Assembly: GCA_036377055.1 (NCBI GenBank)
Contig: DASUZD010000029.1
Coordinates: 1-18,557, forward strand
Reading direction: 5' to 3'
DNA from: DASUZD01 sp036377055
Lineage (GTDB): Bacteria > Actinomycetota > Thermoleophilia > Gaiellales > Gaiellaceae
DNA length: 18,557 nucleotides
Position numbers and translations under genes: made by a program. The notes below the pieces were generated by a model. That model worked only from the letters and a program-made list of their open reading frames with translations, had not been told where the DNA came from and made no database searches. This document shows, one piece after another, positions 1 to 7,387 of the stretch (position 1 is its first letter; the number at the start of each line of letters is the position of its first letter).

Positions 1-1
1 C

Positions 2-127
2 CCGGAGGACGACGAGGACGTCGAGCTCATCCGGTGGCCGGTCGGCGAGCTCGAGCACCATCTGCCGGAGATCGAGGACGCGAAGACGCTGGTCGGCCTG
101 CTCCTGTATCTGCGCGAGCGCGGCTAG
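2..127 (+). CDS. NUDIX hydrolase, C-terminal end (partial)
   Basis: The reading frame is open from the left edge and stops at TAG 125-127, leaving 41 residues that end in DAKTLVGLLLYLRERG. The acidic stretch followed by ELIRWPVGELEHHLPEIEDAKTL resembles the C-terminus of ADP-ribose pyrophosphatase-type NUDIX hydrolases, where a W-x-P/V-x-x-E segment is followed by a final helix starting with DAKT. The NUDIX box itself would lie outside the window, so the catalytic residues cannot be checked. In this family the enzyme hydrolyses nucleoside diphosphates linked to another group, often ADP-ribose. The assignment rests only on the tail and is moderate. Confidence 0.6.
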   Translation, partial: PEDDEDVELIRWPVGELEHHLPEIEDAKTLVGLLLYLRERG

Positions 128-150
128 CGAAGCCCCCGAAGAAGGACGTA

Positions 151-169
151 CCCGCCCCTTGGGGGTGGG
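151..169 (+). terminator. possible terminator hairpin after the NUDIX gene
   Basis: CCCGCCCC (151-158) can pair with GGGGTGGG (162-169) across a 3-nt loop, giving an 8-bp GC-rich stem with one G-U pair. It lies 24 nt after the NUDIX stop. There is no T-tract after it, so this would be a non-canonical terminator of the kind often proposed in GC-rich actinobacteria. The rest of 170-260 holds no gene that I can see. Confidence 0.4.
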
Positions 170-263
170 AGCAAACCCGGCTCCCTGGGTGCTCACGCTA
201 ACGGCCGTGGACCGCCGCTGGTGTGCCGATTTCGTGCCGAGAGTTGCGCCTGGTTCGAAGCGG

Positions 264-269
264 TAGGGT
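264..269 (+). promoter_or_regulatory. putative -10 box of ald
   Basis: TAGGGT at 264-269 matches the TANNNT -10 pattern and ends 9 nt before the ald GTG. The same arrangement precedes many genes in this window and suggests a leaderless or very short-leader transcript. No convincing -35 or Shine-Dalgarno is visible. Confidence 0.4.
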
Positions 270-278
270 TCGGCGGCC

Positions 279-1403
279 GTGCGGATCGGCGTCGCCAAGG
301 AGATCAAGCCCGACGAATACCGCGTCGCATTGACGCCTGCCGGCGCGCGTGAGCTCGTCCAGCGCGGGCACGAGGTGATCGTCGAAGAAGGAGCGGGCGA
401 CGGCAGCTCGTTCCCCGACTCGGCGGACGAGGCTGCCGGCGCCCGCATCGCCTCAGTCGAGGACGTGTGGGCGGACGTCGAGCTGCTGCTGAAGGTCAAG
501 GAGCCGATCGCCGAGGAGTACGGCCGGCTGCGCGACGGGCTCGTCCTCTTCACGTACCTCCACATCGCGGCCGACGAGCCGCTCACGCGCGCGCTCGTGG
601 AGAGCGGGATCGCCGCGGTCGCGTACGAGACGGTGGAGAGCGACTCGCGCGCATTGCCGCTGCTCGCGCCGATGAGCGAGATCGCCGGCCGGCTCGCAGC
701 GCAGGCCGGCGCGTACTTCCTCGAGAAGCCGCTCGGCGGGCGGGGCCTTCTGCTCGGCGGCGTTCCGGGCGTCGCCCCCGGTCGCGTCGTCGTCATCGGC
801 GGCGGGATCGTCGGCTACAACGCCGCCGTGATCGCGCTCGGGCTCGGCGCAAACGTGACGATTCTGGAGCGATCCATCGACAGGATGCGCCATCTGGACG
901 AGATCCTGTCGGGCCGGGTCAGCCTCGTCATGTCGTCGAAGCTCCAGGTCGAGGAGTCGATCGCGGAGGCCGACGTCGTCATCGGCGCCGTCCTGATTCC
1001 CGGCGCCCGCGCGCCCAAGCTGATCACGCGCGAGATGCTCCGGACGATGCAGAACGGCGCCGTGCTCGCCGACGTCGCGATCGATCAGGGAGGCTGCGCG
1101 GAAACCTCACGGCCGACGACGCACACGGAGCCGGTCTACGAGGTGGAAGGAGTGACGCACTATTGCGTCGCCAACATGCCGGGGGCCGTCCCGATCACGT
1201 CGACCAAGGCGCTCACGAACGCGACGCTTCCGTACGTCGAGGCGATCGCCGACCACGGCTTGACCGAGGCGGTCGCGCGCGACCCCGCGCTCGCGCGCGG
1301 TGTGAACGTCCTCGACGGAAAGGTCACGTACGAGGCCGTGGCCGAGGCACACGGGCTCGACTACACGCCCCTCGAGGACGTGCTTCCCCTGTCGCCGGTC
1401 TAG
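279..1403 (+). CDS. ald: alanine dehydrogenase
   Basis: NAD-dependent alanine dehydrogenase, interconverting L-alanine with pyruvate and ammonia. The 374-residue length is that of the family. The N-terminus MRIGVAKEIKPDEYRVALTP is typical. The substrate-binding Lys lies in KVKEP (Lys74) and the catalytic His in FTYLH (His95). A Rossmann nucleotide-binding motif VVIGGGIVGYNAA lies at about 171-183. The Asp of DVAIDQGG (Asp269) matches the conserved active-site Asp. The signature HYCVANMPGAVPITST is present near residue 300. The start is GTG 279, with TAGGGT upstream rather than a clear ribosome site. It stands alone, with the NUDIX tail upstream and a convergent small gene downstream whose stop codon overlaps its own. 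The family is also linked to nitrogen and redox balancing under low oxygen; that role is inference here. Confidence 0.96.
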   Translation: MRIGVAKEIKPDEYRVALTPAGARELVQRGHEVIVEEGAGDGSSFPDSADEAAGARIASVEDVWADVELLLKVKEPIAEEYGRLRDGLVLFTYLHIAADEPLTRALVESGIAAVAYETVESDSRALPLLAPMSEIAGRLAAQAGAYFLEKPLGGRGLLLGGVPGVAPGRVVVIGGGIVGYNAAVIALGLGANVTILERSIDRMRHLDEILSGRVSLVMSSKLQVEESIAEADVVIGAVLIPGARAPKLITREMLRTMQNGAVLADVAIDQGGCAETSRPTTHTEPVYEVEGVTHYCVANMPGAVPITSTKALTNATLPYVEAIADHGLTEAVARDPALARGVNVLDGKVTYEAVAEAHGLDYTPLEDVLPLSPV

Positions 1404-1543
1404 GAGTTCGAGGCCTCGGCCGGCGGCTTCGCCTTGCGCGGCGGCGGCGAGAGGCGCACCACGAGCCACGTCACGCCTGCGGCGAGCGCGATCACGCAGA
1501 CGATGAAAACGGCGATTCCGACGAGGCCGAGGGCGGTAGCCAC
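1400..1543 (-). CDS. small single-pass membrane protein (47 aa)
   Basis: The minus strand encodes 47 residues from GTG 1543: a hydrophobic helix (about residues 4-29, ALGLVGIAVFIVCVIALAAG) followed by a basic, proline-rich tail, RLSPPPRKAKPPAEASNS. The layout predicts one membrane span with a short cytoplasmic tail. Its stop TAG (1402-1400) shares bases with the ald stop. TATTCT (1555-1550) lies 6 nt upstream of the start and overlaps the -10 box of the divergent deoB gene. I do not recognise a family and assign no function. The well-placed promoter, the hydrophobic segment and the snug fit between ald and deoB support a real gene. Confidence 0.7.
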   Translation of the reverse strand: MATALGLVGIAVFIVCVIALAAGVTWLVVRLSPPPRKAKPPAEASNS

Positions 1544-1548
1544 CAGCT

Positions 1549-1555
1549 TAGAATA
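1549..1555. promoter_or_regulatory. overlapping divergent -10 boxes (deoB / 47-aa gene)
   Basis: On the plus strand TAGAAT (1549-1554) lies exactly 6 nt before the deoB GTG at 1561. On the minus strand TATTCT (1555-1550) lies exactly 6 nt before the GTG at 1543. The two boxes share positions 1550-1554, so both polymerase complexes would need the same base pairs. Both transcripts would be leaderless or nearly so. No strong -35 is visible on either side. Confidence 0.6.
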
Positions 1556-1560
1556 GCCGC

Positions 1561-2727
1561 GTGCCGCGGGCCTGCGTGATCGTGCTGGACGCCGTCGGAG
1601 CCGGAGCGTTGCCGGATGCCGAGAGCTACGGCGACGAGGATTCCGACACGCTCGGCAATGTCGCGCGCGCCGTCGGAGGGCTCGATTTGCCGAATCTCGA
1701 GGCGCTCGGGCTCGGCAACGTCGAGCCGCTCGAGGGCTGCCCGCCCCAGCCGGGCGCGCCAGCCGTCGCCGGCCGCCTCGCCGAGCGCTCGAAAGGCAAG
1801 GACACCACCACCGGCCACTGGGAGCTGATGGGAGTCGTGACGCCGCAGCCGATGCCGACGTACCCGCACGGGTTTCCCCACGACGTCATCGACCCGTTCA
1901 TGCACCGAACGGGGCGCGGCGTGCTCGGCAACCGGCCGGCGTCCGGGACGGAGATCATCCAGGAGCTCGGTGAAGAGCACCAGCAGACCGGTAAGTGGAT
2001 CGTCTACACGTCGGCGGACTCCGTCTTCCAGGTCGCGGCCCACGAGGACACGATCCCGCTGGAAGAGCTGTACGACGCGTGCCGCATCGCCCGGGAGGTC
2101 CTCGTCGGCAAGCACGCAGTCGGGCGCGTGATCGCACGGCCGTTCACGGGCGAGCCGGGGAACTACGTCCGCACCGCGAACCGGCATGACTTCTCGCTCG
2201 AGCCGAAGCGGCCGAACTACCTGAGCCTGATCCGCGACGCCGGCGCGACGGTGCACGGCGTGGGGAAGATCCACGACATCTTCGCCGGCTGCGACATCGA
2301 CGAGTCGCACCCGACGAAGTCGAACGTCGAGGGGATCACCCAGACCGAGCGGCTCCTCCAGGAGCTGGACAACGGGCTCGTGTTCACGAACCTCGTCGAG
2401 ACCGACATGCTCTGGGGCCACCGCAACGACCCCGTGAACTTCCACCGGTGCCTCCAGGACTTCGACCGCCGCCTGCCCGACCTGCTCGAGGCGCTCCGTC
2501 CCGGCGACCTGCTCATCCTCACCTCCGACCACGGCTGCGATCCCACGACGCCTTCGACCGACCACTCGCGCGAGCACGCGCTTCTGCTCGCGTACGTGCA
2601 GGGGAAGAACGCGGCCGGCCGGATCCACGAGGGCGAGTTCGCCGACGTGGGCGCGACCGTCAACGCTTGGCTCGGCGGCAAGCCGCCGTCGCGCGGGATC
2701 CCCGGCCAGCCGATCGTCGAGCCCTGA
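1561..2727 (+). CDS. deoB: phosphopentomutase
   Basis: Phosphopentomutase of the alkaline-phosphatase superfamily, converting (deoxy)ribose-1-phosphate to the 5-phosphate in nucleoside salvage. It has 388 residues, normal for the family. The N-terminal metal-binding Asp lies in VLDAVGAGALPDA (Asp10), followed by DSDTLGN (28-33). The phosphorylated Thr lies in GKDTTTGHWELMG (Thr82 by comparison with the Bacillus cereus enzyme). The second metal-ligand cluster is ETDMLWGHR (Asp282, His287) and TSDHGCDPTTPSTDHSREH (Asp323, His324, His335). The start is GTG 1561, 6 nt after TAGAAT, so a leaderless mRNA is likely. The stop TGA (2725-2727) overlaps the putative CTG start of the next gene. Together with pdp two genes downstream it forms a nucleoside catabolism pair. 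Confidence 0.96.
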   Translation: MPRACVIVLDAVGAGALPDAESYGDEDSDTLGNVARAVGGLDLPNLEALGLGNVEPLEGCPPQPGAPAVAGRLAERSKGKDTTTGHWELMGVVTPQPMPTYPHGFPHDVIDPFMHRTGRGVLGNRPASGTEIIQELGEEHQQTGKWIVYTSADSVFQVAAHEDTIPLEELYDACRIAREVLVGKHAVGRVIARPFTGEPGNYVRTANRHDFSLEPKRPNYLSLIRDAGATVHGVGKIHDIFAGCDIDESHPTKSNVEGITQTERLLQELDNGLVFTNLVETDMLWGHRNDPVNFHRCLQDFDRRLPDLLEALRPGDLLILTSDHGCDPTTPSTDHSREHALLLAYVQGKNAAGRIHEGEFADVGATVNAWLGGKPPSRGIPGQPIVEP

Positions 2728-3435
2728 AGGCGCTCAACGACCCCGCGCTCGTCGGCGACGAGTACGCCGACGAGTCGCGCTTCGCCGCTCGGGCCGCCGC
2801 GTGGTCGGGCGCGAGCGGACCGGATCCGAGACAGGTCGCCTTCGACGCGGTCGCGGAGGTGGCACCGCGGCGGGTGCTGGAGGTGGGCTCGGGACGCGGC
2901 GAGCTGGCCGAGCGGATCGTGCAAGAGACGGGCGCCGAGGTCGTCGCCGTCGACCAGTCCGAGCGGATGGTGGAGCTGGCGCTGGCGCGAGGCGTCGACA
3001 CGCGCGTCGGCGACGTCCAAAAGCTGCGGTTCGCAGCTTCGACTGCGCGGTAGCTGCCTGGATGCTCTACCACGTGCCTGATCTCGATCGCGCGCTCGCG
3101 GAGCTCGCGCGCGTGCTCCGGCCGGGCGGCCGCCTCGTCGCCGTGACGAATTCCGAGAACAGCCTCCACGAGCTCTGGTCGCAGTTCGGCGAGCGCGCGC
3201 GACGCGTCCAGCCCTTCAGCACCGAGAACGGCGAGCCGCCTCTCCGCCGGCACTTCGCGCGCGTCGAACGGCGGGAGTGCGCCGGAACGGTGACTTTCCC
3301 CGATTGGGAGGCGGCGCACCGCTACGTCGCCTCGTCGGTGACCCGCGCGGAGCTTGCGGACGAGCTGCCGCGCTTCGACGGGCCGCTCGTCGCGAGCCGG
3401 CGCTCGGTCGTCTTCGTCGCGGAGACGGCGCGACG

Positions 3436-3439
<4 letters not shown>
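2724..3439 (+). pseudogene. class I SAM-dependent methyltransferase, frameshifted
   Basis: Two frames together make one class I methyltransferase. The first, from about 2724 to TAG 3051-3053, carries the SAM-binding motif RRVLEVGSGRGELAERI, then VVAVDQSERMVELA and GDVQKLRFA. The second, one base back, continues SFDCAVAAWMLYHVPDLDRALAELARVLRPGGRLVAVT (motifs IV to VI) and runs to TGA 3437-3439. The switch falls at about 3034-3040. The span is one base short of a whole number of codons, so one base, or seven as the usual FAD(G/A)SFD spacing suggests, is missing. The only start near deoB is CTG 2724, overlapping the deoB stop as CTGA; TTG 2667 is an alternative. The 3' end overlaps the pdp start as ATGA. 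The substrate is unknown. It could be a true pseudogene or a sequence error in an intact gene. Confidence 0.8.
3021..3039 (+). repeat. perfect 8-bp inverted repeat at the frameshift
   Basis: AAGCTGCG (3021-3028), loop GTT, then CGCAGCTT (3032-3039). The reading frame of the methyltransferase is lost inside the right arm. A perfect hairpin at an indel site fits template switching in a quasi-palindrome, or a local sequencing or assembly fault. Confidence 0.75.
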
Positions 3440-4737
<1,298 letters not shown>

Positions 4738-4753
4738 CCCATCGGGGCACGGC

Positions 4754-4759
4754 TACGCT
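4754..4759 (+). promoter_or_regulatory. putative -10 box of mutM
   Basis: TACGCT ends 6 nt before the mutM GTG at 4766, the spacing expected for a leaderless transcript. It gives mutM its own promoter even though pdp ends only 28 nt upstream. Confidence 0.45.
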
Positions 4760-4765
4760 GGCCTA

Positions 4766-5680
4766 GTGCCCGAGCTGCCCGAGGTCGAGACGGTTCGCCG
4801 CCGGCTCGAGCCGGTCGTCGTCGGGCAGCGATTCGCGCACGTGCAAATCGACGACGCGCGCCTCACGCGGCCCTTCGACCTGAAGGTCGTCGAGGCCGAG
4901 CTGACGGGCGAGCGCGTCGCGGCGCTCGATCGTCGCGGCAAGTATCTGATTTTTCGGTTCGAGAGCGGTCGCGGTCTCCTGGTTCACCTCCGGATGACGG
5001 GGAGCTTTCGACACGCGCCGGCGGAAGGGCTCCCGGACGACCCGCACCGACGCGCCGTTGTCAGGTTAGAAGACGGATCGGACGTCGCCTATCGCGACGT
5101 CCGCCGGTTCGGCACCTGGCTCCTGCTCGAGCCCGAGGAGCTCGACGAGTACCTAGCCGCGCGGGTCGGACGTGAGCCGCTCGCCGCCGGGTTCACCGCG
5201 AAGCGCCTGAGCGAGCGCCTCGCGGGCCGCCGCGCGCCGATCAAGGCAGCGCTGCTCGACCAGCGGACGCTCGCCGGGATGGGGAACATCTACGCCGACG
5301 AGGCCCTCTGGCGGGCGCGAATCCACCCGCTGTGGCCGGCGCGCGAGCTCGACGACAACGAGGTCCGGCGGCTGCACCGCGCCGTCCGCGCGGCGCTCGA
5401 CGCGGGGCTCGCGCGGCAAGGAGCGACCCTACGCGACTACGCGACGCCCGACGGCGAATCCGGCGAGATGCAGCACGAGTTCAAGGTCTACGGCCGCGAG
5501 GGCGAGCCCTGCGACCGCTGCGGCACGCCGATCGAGAAGACCCGTGCCGGCGGGCGCGGAACCTGGTACTGCCCGCGCTGCCAGCCTGCCCGCCCTCAGG
5601 CCAGCCCCGAGGCCGGAGCTCAGGCCGCGAGCAGGTCGTCGAGCGCCCCGGCGCGGTCGAGGCGCCAGAGCTCGGTGTAG
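4766..5680 (+). CDS. mutM: formamidopyrimidine-DNA glycosylase (Fpg/MutM)
   Basis: Bifunctional base-excision repair enzyme removing oxidised purines such as 8-oxoguanine and cutting the abasic site. MPELPEVETVRRRLEP gives the catalytic Pro and Glu after Met removal. Lys59 in DRRGKYLIF is the conserved catalytic Lys. The helix-two-turns-helix has GMGNIYADEALW (171-182). The zinc finger is C-x2-C-x16-C-x2-C (Cys249, 252, 269, 272). The length of 304 residues exceeds the usual 270-290: about 30 residues rich in Ala, Ser and Arg follow the finger. That tail is antisense to the end of the glutaredoxin gene, a 61-nt convergent overlap. The GTG start is fixed by the invariant N-terminus; TACGCT upstream suggests a leaderless mRNA. 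Confidence 0.96.
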   Translation: MPELPEVETVRRRLEPVVVGQRFAHVQIDDARLTRPFDLKVVEAELTGERVAALDRRGKYLIFRFESGRGLLVHLRMTGSFRHAPAEGLPDDPHRRAVVRLEDGSDVAYRDVRRFGTWLLLEPEELDEYLAARVGREPLAAGFTAKRLSERLAGRRAPIKAALLDQRTLAGMGNIYADEALWRARIHPLWPARELDDNEVRRLHRAVRAALDAGLARQGATLRDYATPDGESGEMQHEFKVYGREGEPCDRCGTPIEKTRAGGRGTWYCPRCQPARPQASPEAGAQAASRSSSAPARSRRQSSV

Positions 5681-5874
5681 CCGCCGATCGGGCGGTCGTC
5701 GATCAGAATCTGCGGCACGGTCCAGTTGCCGGTCAGGTCGAAGAGGCGCTGGCGGAAAGCCGGATCGTCGTCGACGGACACCTCCTCGTAGTCCAGCCCC
5801 CTGCCCTCGAGCAGCGCCTTCGCGCGCACGCAGTACCCGCACCAGCGCGTCGTATACATCCGAATCCTCGGCAC
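5620..5874 (-). CDS. glutaredoxin / mycoredoxin-like protein
   Basis: Thioredoxin-fold redox protein of 84 residues from GTG 5874, which gives MPRIRMYTTRWCGYC. The redox motif is Cys12-Gly-Tyr-Cys15. The cis-Pro loop is WTVPQILID, and the later IGGYTELWRL is the glutathione- or mycothiol-binding Gly-Gly turn. MYTTxWCGYC is typical of actinobacterial mycoredoxin-1, which reduces mixed disulfides with mycothiol, but GrxC-type proteins look similar, so the partner thiol is uncertain. ATG 5859 (MYTTRW) is an alternative start, and a longer frame exists upstream to 5928. It is divergent from recO and its 3' end overlaps mutM by 61 nt. Confidence 0.88.
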   Translation of the reverse strand: MPRIRMYTTRWCGYCVRAKALLEGRGLDYEEVSVDDDPAFRQRLFDLTGNWTVPQILIDDRPIGGYTELWRLDRAGALDDLLAA

Positions 5875-5944
5875 GACCTGAGTTGAAACGAGGAAACGCT
5901 CGAAAACGTTCCGGCGCGAGGCCGGCAAAGGCCGAGGCCGAAAC

Positions 5945-5950
5945 TAGACT
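5945..5950 (+). promoter_or_regulatory. putative -10 box of recO
   Basis: TAGACT lies 9 nt before ATG 5960, in the divergent intergenic region between the glutaredoxin gene and recO. CAGG just before the ATG is at best a weak ribosome site. No -35 is convincing. Confidence 0.35.
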
Positions 5951-5959
5951 GGCCGCAGG

Positions 5960-6703
5960 ATGGCCGGGCGCTCGTACAAGACGGAGGCGGTCGTCCTCCG
6001 CTCGTTCCGGCTCGGCGAGGCGGATCGCGTGCTTCACCTGTACACGCTCGCCCACGGTCGCGTCGGCGCCGTCGCCAAGGGGATCCGCAGGACGAAGTCG
6101 CGCTTCGGCGCACGCCTCGAGCCGCTCTCGCACGTCGACGCGATCCTCCACCGCGGCTCCGGCGAGCTGCACACGGTCACAGGCGTCGACCTCGTCCGCT
6201 CGCATCGCGCCGCGCGCGAGGATCCGTACCGGCTGGGCGTCGGGCTCGTCGGGCTCGAGGCGATGCTGCGGCTCTTCACGGAGGAGGAGGCGAACCAGCG
6301 CGCTTTCGAGGCGCTCGTCCGGTTCCTCGACGTTCTGGACGAGCTGCCCCCACGACGAGGGCGGCGGCCTGCGCTCGACCCGCTCGCGCTCGCGTTCCAG
6401 CTGAAGCTCCTCTGGCTCTCGGGCTACCTCCCGCACCTCTCGAGCTGCGCCGACTGCGGCTCCGACGGCCCGTTCGTGGGGTACTCGCCACGGGCCGGCG
6501 GCGCCGTCTGCCCCGACTGCGCCGACGGCGCGATCGCTCTCTCGGCCGCCGGGCTCGCGACCGTCGACGGGCTCCTCAGGCGGCCGCTCGACGAGGCCGC
6601 CGGCGCCGTCCGAAGCGAGCGCGGGGCGCGCGAAGCGCTCGGCGTCGTCACCGCCTCGTACGAGTACCACGGCGGCTTCCGGCTGCGCACGCTGAGCGCA
6701 TAG
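5960..6703 (+). CDS. recO: DNA repair protein RecO
   Basis: RecO mediates RecA loading and strand annealing in the RecFOR pathway. It has 247 residues, normal for the family. The N-terminal OB fold spans about residues 5-80, with KTEAVVLRSFRLGEADRVL, LYTLAHGRVGAVAKGIRR and a basic DNA-binding patch (RRTKSRFGARLEP). A helical domain follows, with an embedded zinc finger of four Cys (163, 166, 184, 187: CADC and CPDC). ATG 5960 is the first plausible start. The order recO, then glyQ and glyS, recalls the Bacillus/Clostridium arrangement. A 20-bp palindrome after the stop may end the transcript. Confidence 0.94.
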   Translation: MAGRSYKTEAVVLRSFRLGEADRVLHLYTLAHGRVGAVAKGIRRTKSRFGARLEPLSHVDAILHRGSGELHTVTGVDLVRSHRAAREDPYRLGVGLVGLEAMLRLFTEEEANQRAFEALVRFLDVLDELPPRRGRRPALDPLALAFQLKLLWLSGYLPHLSSCADCGSDGPFVGYSPRAGGAVCPDCADGAIALSAAGLATVDGLLRRPLDEAAGAVRSERGAREALGVVTASYEYHGGFRLRTLSA

Positions 6704-6720
6704 TCCGGAGGGCCTGAAGA

Positions 6721-6740
6721 AATGGGCCGATCGGCCCATT
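6721..6740. repeat. 20-bp perfect palindrome downstream of recO
   Basis: The half-site AATGGGCCGA is followed directly by its reverse complement, with GATC at the centre. As RNA it forms an 8-bp stem with a GAUC tetraloop, 17 nt after the recO stop. It could be a U-tract-less terminator, or an operator for the 53-residue gene that starts 33 nt later. The sequence alone does not decide between them. Confidence 0.7.
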
Positions 6741-6773
6741 GCCCGCCGCAGTCGCTCCTGAGAGGCTGCGCGG

Positions 6774-6935
6774 ATGACGCAGATGCAGATCCTCATCGGC
6801 ATCCTCGTGCTCTTCCTCGTCGAGGTGAACCACCTCAAGTGGATCTGGTGGAACCACTGGCACTGCCGGACGTGCGGCGTGACCAACCGGCACTGCGGTT
6901 GCAGCGACAAGTGGAAGTGGATGGTCCTGCTGTAG
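6774..6935 (+). CDS. small Cys/His-rich membrane protein (53 aa)
   Basis: ATG 6774 to TAG 6933-6935 encodes 53 residues. A hydrophobic helix (about 5-18, QILIGILVLFLVEV) is followed by an aromatic, His-rich segment (NHLKWIWWNHWH) and four Cys as C-x2-C-x6-C-x-C (31, 34, 41, 43) with His at 28, 30 and 40, then KWKWMVLL. AGAGG at 6761-6765, 8 nt before the ATG, is a reasonable ribosome site. The layout suggests a membrane-anchored metal-binding knuckle, but I recognise no family and assign no function. Its TAG stop begins the TAGGCT box in front of the GNAT gene. The hydrophobic segment and the fit between recO and the GNAT gene argue that it is real. Confidence 0.72.
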   Translation: MTQMQILIGILVLFLVEVNHLKWIWWNHWHCRTCGVTNRHCGCSDKWKWMVLL

Positions 6936-6938
6936 GCT
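6933..6938 (+). promoter_or_regulatory. putative -10 box of the GNAT gene
   Basis: TAGGCT lies 10 nt before GTG 6949. Its first three bases are the stop codon of the 53-residue gene. The spacing is longer than for the best leaderless cases in this window. Confidence 0.3.
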
Positions 6939-6948
6939 CGCGCGCCGC

Positions 6949-7371
6949 GTGCGGCGAGAGCTAACAGACGGCATCGAGCTCGACGACGACTCCGCCAGGG
7001 TCGACCTCGATGCGGTCCACGACTTCCTCGCGAACCACGCGTACTGGGCGATCGGGCGGTCGCGCGAGACCGTCGAGCGGACCGTGCGCGAGGCGTCGCG
7101 CGTTGTCGGTCTCTACGCCGGCGAACGGCAGGTCGGCTTCGCGCGCGCCTTCACCGACGGCATCGCGGCGGTCTACCTCGCCGACGTCTACGTGCTGCCC
7201 GAGCTCCGGGGCCGCGGGCTCGGGCTCGAGCTCGTCCGGGAGATGATCGACGGCAGCGCCTGGGCCGACCGGAAGTGGTTGCTCCACACTCAGGACGCGC
7301 ATGAGCTCTGCCGCAAGCTCGGGTTCGCCGAGCCGTCGGAGCGCGTGATGGAGCGCGTGCCGCCCGCCTAG
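6949..7371 (+). CDS. GNAT family N-acetyltransferase
   Basis: A 140-residue single-domain acetyltransferase. The acetyl-CoA-binding motif A is ADVYVLPELRGRGLGLELVREMI (78-100), with Arg87-Gly-Arg-Gly-Leu-Gly forming the pyrophosphate loop. Motif B is LHTQDAHELCRKLGFAEP. The N-terminal AYWAIGRSRETVERTV is common in small bacterial GNATs. It should transfer an acetyl group from acetyl-CoA to an amine, but the substrate cannot be read from sequence. GTG 6949 is the first start in the frame and is preceded by TAGGCT. The TAG stop is 17 nt before glyQ, so it may share a transcript with the glycyl-tRNA synthetase genes. Confidence 0.88.
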   Translation: MRRELTDGIELDDDSARVDLDAVHDFLANHAYWAIGRSRETVERTVREASRVVGLYAGERQVGFARAFTDGIAAVYLADVYVLPELRGRGLGLELVREMIDGSAWADRKWLLHTQDAHELCRKLGFAEPSERVMERVPPA

Positions 7372-7387
7372 GATCTTCGGCGACCCC

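Noticed and set aside
245..268. tRNA-like GGTTCGAA segment before ald
   Set aside because: The T-arm-like bases are not accompanied by acceptor, D or anticodon stems; no tRNA can be folded here.
3011..3053. Programmed -1 frameshifting in the methyltransferase
   Set aside because: CCAAAAG before the hairpin is not a proper X-XXY-YYZ slippery site in the zero frame, the hairpin starts with no spacer, and class I methyltransferases are not known to use frameshifting.
3277..3435. Longer N-terminus for pdp
   Set aside because: The added 53 residues are Arg/Ala-rich out-of-frame reading of the methyltransferase 3' end; ATG 3436 matches the family and overlaps the upstream stop as ATGA.
5429..6910. 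493-codon minus-strand frame across recO and the glutaredoxin region
   Set aside because: It covers two well-supported genes in other frames and has no coherent protein features.
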